A DNA stretch of 9,910 nt from Methanobacteriota archaeon (lineage in GTDB: Archaea > Thermoplasmatota > Poseidoniia > Poseidoniales > Poseidoniaceae): NCBI GenBank assembly GCA_002694245.1, contig NZLM01000070.1, forward strand, positions 29,052 to 38,961. Direction: 5' to 3'. The translations under genes and the position numbers were made by a program. Below are positions 1 to 5,989 of this stretch, one piece after another; positions within the stretch are counted from its first letter, which is position 1; each line of letters starts with the position of its first letter. The notes under the pieces were generated by a model. The model was not told the origin of the DNA and did no database searches. It saw only the letters and a list, made by a program, of their open reading frames with translations.

Positions 1-464
1 AGACGATGATTGACAAGATGAATGGTCAACTCTCACTTGGCCAAAGATTACGCGGCGTAGATGTGCGAACCGTTGCGTCAAGCGTAGTTAGGTCACACTT
101 CCTTCCGGACCTCAGAGGAAATCTTGTTGCTTTTACTAGACAGAAAGTGCGGTGCTTGAAGTGTGGGCATTCCTATCGAAGGATGCCTTTAGCTGCAAAA
201 TGCATACAGCCGGCTAAACAGGCAGGAAGGGGTATGAGCGCATTTGGCGTAAGAAAATCTGATGGTGAAATGTGTAATGGTAATCTGGCGCTAACGGTAA
301 CTGAGGGTGCTGTTAGAAAGTATATCAAAGTAACAAAGCACGTTATGGAAACCTATGGAGTAGACCACTACACTAAACAAAATGTCGAGTGGCTAGCAGA
401 TAGTGTTGAGAGTTTGTTCAACAACGATAAGGCTAAACAAATGAGTTTGTCTGATTTCTTGTGA
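1..464 (+). CDS. polC: DNA polymerase II (family D) large subunit DP2, C-terminal fragment
   Basis: This is the C-terminal end of the catalytic large subunit of archaeal replicative polymerase PolD. The frame is open to the left edge, so the gene starts upstream and the ATG at position 6 is internal. Counting from that Met, the stretch HFLPDLRGNL (31-40), the zinc-binding segment beginning CLKCG (Cys50, Cys53) and the later TEGAVRKYIKVTKH are typical of the DP2 tail. The last eight residues, QMSLSDFL, form a canonical PIP box (Q-x-x-L-x-x-F-L) for binding the PCNA clamp, as is known for PolD. Odd point: the third and fourth zinc ligands (Cys66 and Cys90) are separated by 23 residues, where family members I recall have a compact CPKC-like knuckle. 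The TGA stop directly abuts the stop codon of the convergent neighbour. Family assignment is firm; the missing N-terminal part cannot be judged. Confidence 0.93.
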   Translation, partial: TMIDKMNGQLSLGQRLRGVDVRTVASSVVRSHFLPDLRGNLVAFTRQKVRCLKCGHSYRRMPLAAKCIQPAKQAGRGMSAFGVRKSDGEMCNGNLALTVTEGAVRKYIKVTKHVMETYGVDHYTKQNVEWLADSVESLFNNDKAKQMSLSDFL

Positions 465-1037
465 TCAAACTGGGCGAATAGGATCTTGCCATATCCCTGA
501 CTGAACAACATTAGGGCTGTATGTTTCACTAGACTCGCTTTCTGTAGCAACTTTCTGAAGTCTTGAAGCGATTATTTTCCTAAAAAACGTCTCGCCAAAT
601 GCCAACAAAACAGTTCCTATTGAGAAAATCATCATTCCAGGTAACATCGCAGATTTGAGCGGCCATGTTTGCAAGTTTGCTGTTGCTTCAACTCCATCTT
701 CAATTTCGGTGAAAATTGTGATTTTACCTTCTTTAGTAGATGATGAGAATGATATACACTCGGAATCGGTTGTTCCATTCCACTCGTACAAGATTTCCGA
801 CTCTCTGACTAATTGTAAACTGACATTGTAAATGCCTCCATTAACCGAATCAAAACAGTGCTCCAACTCGTACTCTGACTCATCTCCAATCAGAGTAGAG
901 AGAGATGCTTCTCTTTCGCTAGCAAAATCAGCACCCGGTCTGTTGATTTCTTGGGTGGCGCTTTTTTGACTGACAACATACCAACCTGAATTAACAATAA
1001 CCAATGCTAGTAACCACAGGACATAGTTGAATTTCAT
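465..1037 (-). CDS. Small membrane protein with two predicted TM helices, function unknown
   Basis: I do not recognise this 190-aa protein. A hydrophobic N-terminal helix (about residues 4-22, a signal anchor or uncleaved signal peptide) is followed by a hydrophilic domain (about 23-127). A second helix follows (about 129-149) and then a basic, Ser/Glu-rich tail ending IRPV. The middle domain is mostly beta-like and has Cys61 and Cys94, which could form a disulfide if it lies outside the cell, plus possible N-glycosylation sequons (NVS, NGT). That topology would leave both termini in the cytoplasm. The ATG lies inside the mptE stop (an ATGA overlap of 4 nt), which implies co-transcription and translational coupling with mptE. 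The TGA stop touches the DP2 stop with no spacer. No link to pterin chemistry is visible in the sequence. Confidence 0.8.
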   Translation of the reverse strand: MKFNYVLWLLALVIVNSGWYVVSQKSATQEINRPGADFASEREASLSTLIGDESEYELEHCFDSVNGGIYNVSLQLVRESEILYEWNGTTDSECISFSSSTKEGKITIFTEIEDGVEATANLQTWPLKSAMLPGMMIFSIGTVLLAFGETFFRKIIASRLQKVATESESSETYSPNVVQSGIWQDPIRPV

Positions 1038-1666
1038 TTATGTAACCCCAAAGAAACAATTTCTAACACTTTATTCATCCATCCCAACTTGATTAGTTTT
1101 CGTTTTTCATCGGTCACGCCTGACCACCGACCAACCTCATCTGTTGAGAAACCGACCAATTCGATTTCTTTCGCACCAAGAGAGAGTGCGATACATACTG
1201 CCCTATCTCCATCAGTGAAACCTCCCGGATTATACATTCCTTCGATGGTTTTGGGAGTTTGATGTGTCAATAATATCTCTTGGTCAGAATTAGATAGTGA
1301 AACTATTTTCTTCCACTCTTGAAAATTATCACCGTGAGCATGCAAGCATATTGGTATGCCTTTATTTATCGCATTTTCAATGTGGGGAGAGCCGTCCCCA
1401 TCCGTCACTATGAGTTCAACTAGTGATGTGTCATTTATCGCCCCAATTGCACCATCTGCTACGATTGTCTGCTGGTGAGGGACATAACCGTCTTCTACAG
1501 CTGCGCCAACAACAGTTACTTTGGATTGAAGTGAAATTGTCGGCTCTGGATTAGAACACTCCTCTAGCAGAGAAATTGCGCTCTTATAATCTGAATCGAG
1601 GTCCCAGCCGAAGAATTCCCTAATCTCATCTTGAATGAGAACCAGATCTTCATGCAATGGCTGCAT
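1034..1666 (-). CDS. mptE: 6-hydroxymethyl-7,8-dihydropterin pyrophosphokinase, MptE/DUF115 type
   Basis: This enzyme transfers pyrophosphate from ATP to 6-hydroxymethyl-7,8-dihydropterin, a step towards tetrahydropterin C1 carriers (methanopterin or folate types) in archaea. It is the archaeal replacement for bacterial FolK. Family motifs appear in order: VVGAA near residue 53, VADGA near 69, VTDGDG near 87, HAHGDN near 109, NPGGFTDGDRAV near 146 and LVGF near 170. These match the glycine/aspartate-rich nucleotide- and metal-binding signatures of MptE. The second motif reads D-G-D-G where I recall D-L-D-G as usual. The length (210 aa from this ATG) is close to the known enzymes (about 235). 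A TTG four codons upstream (position 1678) would also be in frame; ATG was preferred. It overlaps the next gene by ATGA and is divergent from priL, with only about 70 nt between them. Confidence 0.85.
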   Translation of the reverse strand: MQPLHEDLVLIQDEIREFFGWDLDSDYKSAISLLEECSNPEPTISLQSKVTVVGAAVEDGYVPHQQTIVADGAIGAINDTSLVELIVTDGDGSPHIENAINKGIPICLHAHGDNFQEWKKIVSLSNSDQEILLTHQTPKTIEGMYNPGGFTDGDRAVCIALSLGAKEIELVGFSTDEVGRWSGVTDEKRKLIKLGWMNKVLEIVSLGLHK

Positions 1667-1696
1667 AGAACGGTCCAAGAAAATCTAACAAATGAA

Positions 1697-1704
1697 GGAG
1701 AGGG
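1697..1704 (+). promoter_or_regulatory. Strong Shine-Dalgarno sequence ahead of the short ORF at 1710
   Basis: GGAGAGGG lies 5 nt before an ATG at 1710. It is the best ribosome-binding site in the mptE-priL gap, yet it serves an ATG that is out of frame with priL. No comparable site precedes the priL GTG at 1735. A weak AT-rich stretch at 1681-1693 is the only TATA-like candidate in this gap. Confidence 0.55.
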
Positions 1705-1709
1705 TTCAA

Positions 1710-1769
1710 ATGCCTGTCTCTTTACTTACTGATTGTGCCCAAGCCACTCACCATTCCGGTCCTCAATGA
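1710..1769 (+). CDS. Possible 19-codon upstream ORF overlapping the priL start
   Basis: ATG at 1710, with a good Shine-Dalgarno sequence, opens a 19-residue reading frame (MPVSLLTDCAQATHHSGPQ) that ends in TGA at 1767-1769, 35 nt inside priL and in another frame. There are three explanations. It may be a leader peptide coupling translation to priL. It may be the true start of priL, with a one-base error or programmed frameshift between 1710 and 1769. Or it may be chance. The sequence alone does not decide between them. The peptide has no recognisable similarity to a known family. Confidence 0.3.
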   Translation: MPVSLLTDCAQATHHSGPQ

Positions 1770-2874
1770 CGAGGTCACATTGGCGCGATACCCATTCTTG
1801 CCACAGGCAAGAAATTGGATTGCGGGAATGGCTGGTAAGCATCAAATCGACATAGATGAGTTGTTAGATGGAAGTATGATGGAGAAAGCGAGAATTCGCG
1901 CTAGGTCAAGGCTCGTAGATTCTGTAGATAGTGACGATGGAGTTGAGGTTGCTTCCATGAGCGATATACACACCGAAGAAGGTCGCTTGCTCGAGGCTTT
2001 CTCATTTTACTATGCTCGCTTAGTCGTCGGTGCGAGTGAGGATGAGAGACTAATTGCAAGATGGGCTCAAGCAGAGGCTGAGCGTGCTCAGCAAATTCTA
2101 AACAAAGATGATTCAATCTCAATTATCGCTAATACATACCTATCAGAAGTAAAATTAGAGAATGGAATATGGAAAATCGGATTATCTGACTTCATCGAAC
2201 TTTGTACTGGAATCACTGGTTCAAGATGGAGACTCCCCAATTGTGACATAACTGACGGTTGGGTTACTCTTCATGACGAGGGTGACAAGTACTCATCCAG
2301 ACAAAAAATGGCTAGGCTATTACGTGAAAGAATGAAAGACGACATCAAAGATGATGCTTTGGATAAAATGAAAAAAATGGATGAAAGTCTACTGATAAGA
2401 CTATCTGAACCAGTTGGAATGATTAGAGGGTTGGTTGCATCAAAAACAGCAGAAACCATTGCATTGATTGGAGCAGGCGAACAAGATTGGCCACCATGTA
2501 TGCGTAAGGCTATTGCAGAATTATCGCAAGGAGTCAACGTAAACCACTTTGGTAGAGTATTTCTTGGATCAATATCGAGATGTATAGGATTACCTGTTGA
2601 AACAACAGTAGATTTCTTTAGGACTGCACCGGACTTTAGCGAGGCCACTACAACGTATCAAGTAAACCACTTGTATGAAAGAGAATACACCCCCTCTGGA
2701 TGCTCTAAACTGAAAATAAACCACAATTGTGCAGTCCAAACTGGTGATGATAGTTTGTGCGATCAACCTTGGATGGATCACCCTCTAAAATACATTAGAG
2801 CAAAGCAAAGAAGACGAAAGCGTCAGGAAGGTCTGGATTCTAGTCTGAACGGAAACAATTCAGGCGATGCTTGA
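1735..2874 (+). CDS. priL: DNA primase large subunit PriL
   Basis: This is the large, iron-sulfur subunit of archaeal/eukaryotic-type primase. With PriS it makes RNA primers for replication. The N-terminal LARYPFLPQA (residues 16-25) matches the conserved PriL start. The C-terminal Fe-S domain has PPC (Cys255), then HFGRVFLGSI, IGLPVETTVDFFRTAPDF and a TYQVNHLYE stretch, followed by Cys323, Cys332 and Cys342. These four are the expected 4Fe-4S ligands. HPLKYI near 349 follows the last ligand, and the tail is basic (KQRRRKRQ). The length of 379 aa is in the normal range. The start is uncertain: GTG at 1735 is the only start codon in this frame that keeps the YPFLP motif, but it has no Shine-Dalgarno sequence, while an ATG at 1710 in another frame does. 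The gene ends overlapping the first possible ATG (2867) of the DUF373 gene, so the two are probably co-transcribed. Confidence 0.92.
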   Translation: MPKPLTIPVLNDEVTLARYPFLPQARNWIAGMAGKHQIDIDELLDGSMMEKARIRARSRLVDSVDSDDGVEVASMSDIHTEEGRLLEAFSFYYARLVVGASEDERLIARWAQAEAERAQQILNKDDSISIIANTYLSEVKLENGIWKIGLSDFIELCTGITGSRWRLPNCDITDGWVTLHDEGDKYSSRQKMARLLRERMKDDIKDDALDKMKKMDESLLIRLSEPVGMIRGLVASKTAETIALIGAGEQDWPPCMRKAIAELSQGVNVNHFGRVFLGSISRCIGLPVETTVDFFRTAPDFSEATTTYQVNHLYEREYTPSGCSKLKINHNCAVQTGDDSLCDQPWMDHPLKYIRAKQRRRKRQEGLDSSLNGNNSGDA

Positions 2875-2906
2875 TGAACAGGAAGCGCGTCAGCGTAACC
2901 GTAGCC

Positions 2907-2911
2907 GAGGT
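2907..2911 (+). promoter_or_regulatory. Shine-Dalgarno site supporting the DUF373 start at 2918
   Basis: GAGGT lies 6 nt upstream of ATG 2918, just ahead of the conserved LVLTVDRDND. It favours this start over ATG 2867, which overlaps the priL stop and would add 17 charged residues outside the conserved domain. Confidence 0.5.
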
Positions 2912-2917
2912 TTTCCG

Positions 2918-4036
2918 ATGACAAGAACGCTAGTACTTACTGTTGACAGAGATAATGATCTTGGTCTAAAGACAGCAATACGCGGACCTGTCGTTGGTAG
3001 AAAGAAAGTACTCGCAGCGGCACTAAAACTAGGCATTGCTGATCCTGAAGAGAGTGATACAAATGCAATGCTCGGTGCACTACACCAACACGACAACCTT
3101 GCTGAGGCAGGTGGAGAAGGTGATGAAGTAGAGATTGCCATTCTCACTGGAGACGAAAAGGTTGGAGTACGTTCAGACAGAGCAATTGCTGCTCAATTAG
3201 AAGAAGTAGTTGCTGAATTCCAGCCAGATCAGGCAATTCTAGTAACCGATGGAGCAGAAGACGAAGCTGTATTGCCAATCATACAAAGCCAGGTTCGAAT
3301 TGACCACGTTGAGAAAATAATCGTCAAGCAATCTAAGGGAATTGAAGGTACTTACTACTACATTGTAAAAGCATTAGAGGATCCAAAATGGAGAGCAAAA
3401 ATGCTTGTCCCATTAGGTGCAATTATGGCTATTTTCGGACTCGGGATCATGTTACCAGATTCACTTGGTGGAGTAGTTATTGGTTCTCTACCTCTTATTT
3501 TTGGACTGTTCATCCTTTCTAAGGGACTTGGTATCGAAGCAACCGTTGGCAGAATCGCACAAGAAATGAGAGAAAATGCTGATGCTGCTATGTTCTCGTC
3601 CTTACTATGGACGACGACTGTTTTTAGCGCAATCTTCGCTGTTGCAACTGGATATGAAAACTACATGGAACTTGAAGCGACTTCAAACAGTTCGGTTGTT
3701 TGGATAAGTGTGGTACAGTCTGCACTTGCCTGGATCGTTATTGCGTTCTTGACGTCTACAGCAGGATTTATGCTATTAAGATTGAAAAAAGGTTCATTCT
3801 CTGGAAGACTTATTGTTCTCGCTGTATTTGGTATGGTGGTATATTCCGTCCTTGACCAAGGATTAGGAATTGCTAGGGATGTACTAACTGGTGCAGGATA
3901 CGAGTTCTCGGTCCAGCAGATTTGGGAAGACATGTTAGAGCCTCTAATGTGGATTGCAGTCCTCTGGGTTACTACAACAATAGTCAGGGCTGTTCAAACT
4001 AGACAGGCCCAAGCTGACCGATATTGGGGAATTTAA
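2918..4036 (+). CDS. DUF373 family archaeal membrane protein
   Basis: This is an archaea-restricted family without an established function. An N-terminal soluble domain (about 1-160) begins with the signature LVLTVDRDNDLG (residues 5-16). It continues with GPVVGR (23-28), DPEESDTN (42-49) and ILVTDGAEDE (107-116), a set of acidic motifs that could bind metal or nucleotide (inference). The C-terminal half is membrane-embedded, with about six hydrophobic segments near 162-180, 184-201, 226-246, 260-288, 297-314 and 339-357, and a short polar tail ending RYWGI. The length of 372 aa fits the family. An alternative in-frame ATG at 2867 overlaps the priL stop, so the pair is probably one transcription unit, though co-transcription does not prove a replication role. 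The TAA stop directly abuts the stop of the next, convergent gene. Confidence 0.87.
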   Translation: MTRTLVLTVDRDNDLGLKTAIRGPVVGRKKVLAAALKLGIADPEESDTNAMLGALHQHDNLAEAGGEGDEVEIAILTGDEKVGVRSDRAIAAQLEEVVAEFQPDQAILVTDGAEDEAVLPIIQSQVRIDHVEKIIVKQSKGIEGTYYYIVKALEDPKWRAKMLVPLGAIMAIFGLGIMLPDSLGGVVIGSLPLIFGLFILSKGLGIEATVGRIAQEMRENADAAMFSSLLWTTTVFSAIFAVATGYENYMELEATSNSSVVWISVVQSALAWIVIAFLTSTAGFMLLRLKKGSFSGRLIVLAVFGMVVYSVLDQGLGIARDVLTGAGYEFSVQQIWEDMLEPLMWIAVLWVTTTIVRAVQTRQAQADRYWGI

Positions 4037-4516
4037 TCAATTGTGGAATACCGACTCCGCTCCGCACTGTGGACAAGTTATCTTGATTGGCCTAATCTCA
4101 GGTATCCCAAGTGGTGCTGAACATGTTGGGCAAATAATCGCTTGACGTACTTGGGACTGATTAGAAATCCCTTGGCTAGATGGATCATATTTCAAACGAT
4201 AATTATCAGGATTATCGATATATGTTGGAGTTGCATTAATTGTCTGTGCTACCGATAAATCGACTTCATCTTTGTATGCAACGGGAGTGAAATCCTCCAT
4301 TTCATTACCAGATTGTGGCCGGTTAGCATTGGCTTTGTATGCAGCCATTTCACTCTCAATTTGCGCTAGACTAAGGCCATAATTCCTACTTGCTGCATCC
4401 ATCTCTAGCATCTGATCGTAACCAGAAAGTGAAGCAAGTTTCGCAAGTACATCATCGGGCAGCGGCATGTACCCTCTGGAGGCCTGCTGGGAATTGAAGT
4501 TTCGTTTTCCTTGCAA
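4037..4516 (-). CDS. C-terminal zinc-ribbon protein, function unknown
   Basis: I do not recognise this protein beyond its zinc ribbon. The last 35 residues hold CPTC and CPQC separated by 15 residues (C-x2-C-x15-C-x2-C), a standard single zinc ribbon ending ESVFHN. The preceding ~110 residues are hydrophilic, with a helical N-terminal part (LPDDVLAKLASLSGYDQ, then SLAQIESEMAAYKANAN) and a Pro/Asn/Ser-rich, probably disordered linker. There are no membrane segments, so it is presumably cytoplasmic and could be a nucleic-acid or protein adaptor (inference). The longest form starts at a TTG (4516); an in-frame ATG at 4468 would give 143 aa and is equally plausible. It is convergent with DUF373 with zero spacing and divergent from the CBS gene across a 174-nt control region. 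Confidence 0.7.
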   Translation of the reverse strand: MQGKRNFNSQQASRGYMPLPDDVLAKLASLSGYDQMLEMDAASRNYGLSLAQIESEMAAYKANANRPQSGNEMEDFTPVAYKDEVDLSVAQTINATPTYIDNPDNYRLKYDPSSQGISNQSQVRQAIICPTCSAPLGIPEIRPIKITCPQCGAESVFHN

Positions 4517-4618
4517 CTTATGATTGGAAATGATTGTTTTTCGGGAACAAATGTCGTAAAAGAAGATAATTTTTCAATATTTTATTCTGTAATTCGGGAA
4601 TTTACTGCCGGAAATAAG

Positions 4619-4627
4619 AATAAATAT
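4619..4627 (+). promoter_or_regulatory. Candidate TATA box for the CBS gene
   Basis: AATAAATAT, preceded by a purine-rich GGAAATAAG that could serve as the BRE, fits an archaeal promoter. Initiation would be expected near 4650, leaving a leader of about 40 nt that carries the Shine-Dalgarno site at 4679-4683. Confidence 0.45.
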
Positions 4628-4678
4628 GCTTCCAATCTGATGATGGGTTCAAATAGGTAGAGCATTCGGCCGCCGATT

Positions 4679-4683
4679 GAGGT
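4679..4683 (+). promoter_or_regulatory. Shine-Dalgarno site for the CBS gene
   Basis: GAGGT lies 7 nt before ATG 4691 and supports that start. A small GC-rich hairpin (TCGG-CCG-CCGA, 4666-4676) ends 2 nt upstream and might affect access to it. Confidence 0.55.
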
Positions 4684-4690
4684 AAACAGA

Positions 4691-5149
4691 ATGTCACAGA
4701 CCAAACAAAGAAGTTCGAAATCAAGTTTGAATTCTATTGCAGCACGCTCACTAACCTGTGGACAAGTGATGACTGTTCCAAACATTTTGCACCGAGATGC
4801 ATCTGTTGCCGATGCCCTTGATTGTATCACTAACAATGACTGGGATCACGTATTCATTGTTAACTCGGAAAGAGTACCCATCGGAAGAATACATGCTGTA
4901 GACATACTCAAACTAATATCCAAGAAAAAAGTAAACCGAGACATTGCATGGATGCACGCAATACCTGCAAAGCAATTAGTGGCTACAGAAACAATGAGTA
5001 TGAGCGTCTCAACTCCTCTGCTGAAAGCCGCCGCTTTGATGTTAACGAATGACATCAATCAATTGCCCGTGATAAATTCAGATGGGCAACTTGTCGGTAC
5101 AGTCTCTCACGGTACCGTAGCGAGGAATTTACCCAGGTTTATTCTGTGA
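4691..5149 (+). CDS. Twin CBS-domain protein
   Basis: This is a stand-alone pair of CBS domains, the module that commonly binds AMP, ATP, SAM or related adenosyl ligands and acts as an energy or nucleotide sensor. CBS1 spans about 23-80: VMTVPNILHRDASVADALDCI, then HVFIVNSERVPIGRIHAVDIL. CBS2 spans about 95-147: STPLLKAAALMLTNDINQLPVINSDGQLVGTVS. The N-terminal 20 residues are Ser/Lys/Gln-rich and probably flexible. No catalytic domain is attached and there are no membrane segments, so it probably acts in the cytoplasm through a partner. The downstream gene starts within its stop codon (GTGA), making that protein the natural partner candidate. The ligand cannot be told from the sequence. Confidence 0.87.
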   Translation: MSQTKQRSSKSSLNSIAARSLTCGQVMTVPNILHRDASVADALDCITNNDWDHVFIVNSERVPIGRIHAVDILKLISKKKVNRDIAWMHAIPAKQLVATETMSMSVSTPLLKAAALMLTNDINQLPVINSDGQLVGTVSHGTVARNLPRFIL

Positions 5150-5979
5150 GCAAATTTCAACAATATCTCATCAGTGGGATATACATGGCATCGTCCCCCA
5201 GACTTTGGGCAAACCCTCCTGGCAATTCTCCATTACCGCTGCCTTCGAAAGCTATGTTCTTCACAATGAGCCAGCTTGATGAAATGGAATTTCCTGAAAT
5301 GCCAAATCTGGATTCGATAAATCTCGAACAACTTCGAGAATATATCGGCTCATTCGAACTTGAAAATGGGACTACAGTTTCGCAGAATATCGATTTGTCA
5401 AAGCGCAGACCGTTACTCATTGCTGGAGAGTTAGCCAATCCGTACAGACTTTGTGATATTATGGCACCAGATATGCCATTAATTCCTGTTAGATTAGAAA
5501 ATATTTGCAGAACTTGGGCAGATAATTTGGATTCTCGTGATATTCAACCGGGAATACATCATGTGACTATTGTCAGATCTCCCGGCTGGTGGGAAAGAAG
5601 TTTCATCACGATGCTTGAACTACCCGATATGAAAAAATTAGTCAACTGGCTAGATGGCCCTAATGCGAATACTTGGTCTCCGAAGCGACTCGCTGAAGGG
5701 GTTATCAGATTAGAAAACGACATGGGATTGCTATCTCCAAATCTAGAGGACATATCTTGGGATGGTGTTGAGGAAAGGATTACTCTTCCAATACCTGATG
5801 CAAACGGTCCAAGTCTTGACATGTCCACAATAATGGTGCCAATCAATACTCGCTCCGGCTGCTATAATAGCCGTGGCAGGGTAAATCGTTGTTACCACTA
5901 TCCACAAACTGAATTCCATGAAAAAATGTTCCGTAGAGGTTCCTCATTCAAATGGAATCAAATCCTTGATTACTTGTGA
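5146..5979 (+). CDS. Unrecognised protein translationally coupled to the CBS protein
   Basis: I do not recognise this 277-aa protein. It is hydrophilic, with no clear signal peptide or membrane helix. It has a Pro/Ser-rich N-terminal stretch (NPPGNSPLPLPS, 23-34), an acidic Met-rich segment (MSQLDEMEFPEMPNLD, 41-56) and a central RRPLLIAGELANPYRLCD (87-104). A VTIVRSPGWWERSF stretch (140-153) and a basic C-terminal region rich in Arg, Tyr and His (SGCYNSRGRVNRCYHYPQ, 237-254) follow. The four Cys (103, 121, 239, 249) do not form an obvious zinc motif. GTG at 5146 overlaps the CBS TGA by 4 nt; ATG at 5185 (residue 14) is a reasonable alternative. Coupling to a twin-CBS sensor suggests that CBS regulates or binds this protein (inference). 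Its stop lies 10 nt from the convergent ppsA stop. Confidence 0.72.
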   Translation: MSKFQQYLISGIYMASSPRLWANPPGNSPLPLPSKAMFFTMSQLDEMEFPEMPNLDSINLEQLREYIGSFELENGTTVSQNIDLSKRRPLLIAGELANPYRLCDIMAPDMPLIPVRLENICRTWADNLDSRDIQPGIHHVTIVRSPGWWERSFITMLELPDMKKLVNWLDGPNANTWSPKRLAEGVIRLENDMGLLSPNLEDISWDGVEERITLPIPDANGPSLDMSTIMVPINTRSGCYNSRGRVNRCYHYPQTEFHEKMFRRGSSFKWNQILDYL

Positions 5980-5989
5980 TTTCTCAAGA

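Larger units (their letters stand above)
4517..4690. promoter_or_regulatory. Divergent control region with repeated dyads
   Basis: This 174-nt AT-rich gap separates the zinc-ribbon gene (-) and the CBS gene (+). TTCGGGAA occurs twice in the same orientation (4540-4547 and 4593-4600, 53 nt apart). The second copy sits in the dyad AATTC-GG-GAATT (4591-4602). An 8-bp inverted repeat, GATTGGAA (4522-4529) and TTCCAATC (4630-4637), puts TTCCAATC in the leader or promoter of both genes. A minus-strand AT-rich box at about 4577-4587 could be the zinc-ribbon TATA element. These are plausible operator sites, but chance repeats cannot be excluded in DNA of this composition. Confidence 0.4.

Noticed and set aside
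192..275. Intein or insertion element in the DP2 zinc region
   Set aside because: The extra segment is only about 20 residues with no splicing motifs or repeats, so it is more likely an extended loop.
2271..2648. A 125-codon open frame on - opposite priL
   Set aside because: It lies opposite conserved primase sequence with low-complexity Ser/Leu-rich translation, and is best explained as a shadow of priL.
4666..4676. GC-rich TCGG-CCG-CCGA hairpin as a riboswitch
   Set aside because: It has only four base pairs and a three-base loop with no further conserved structure. At most it is a local effect near the ribosome site.
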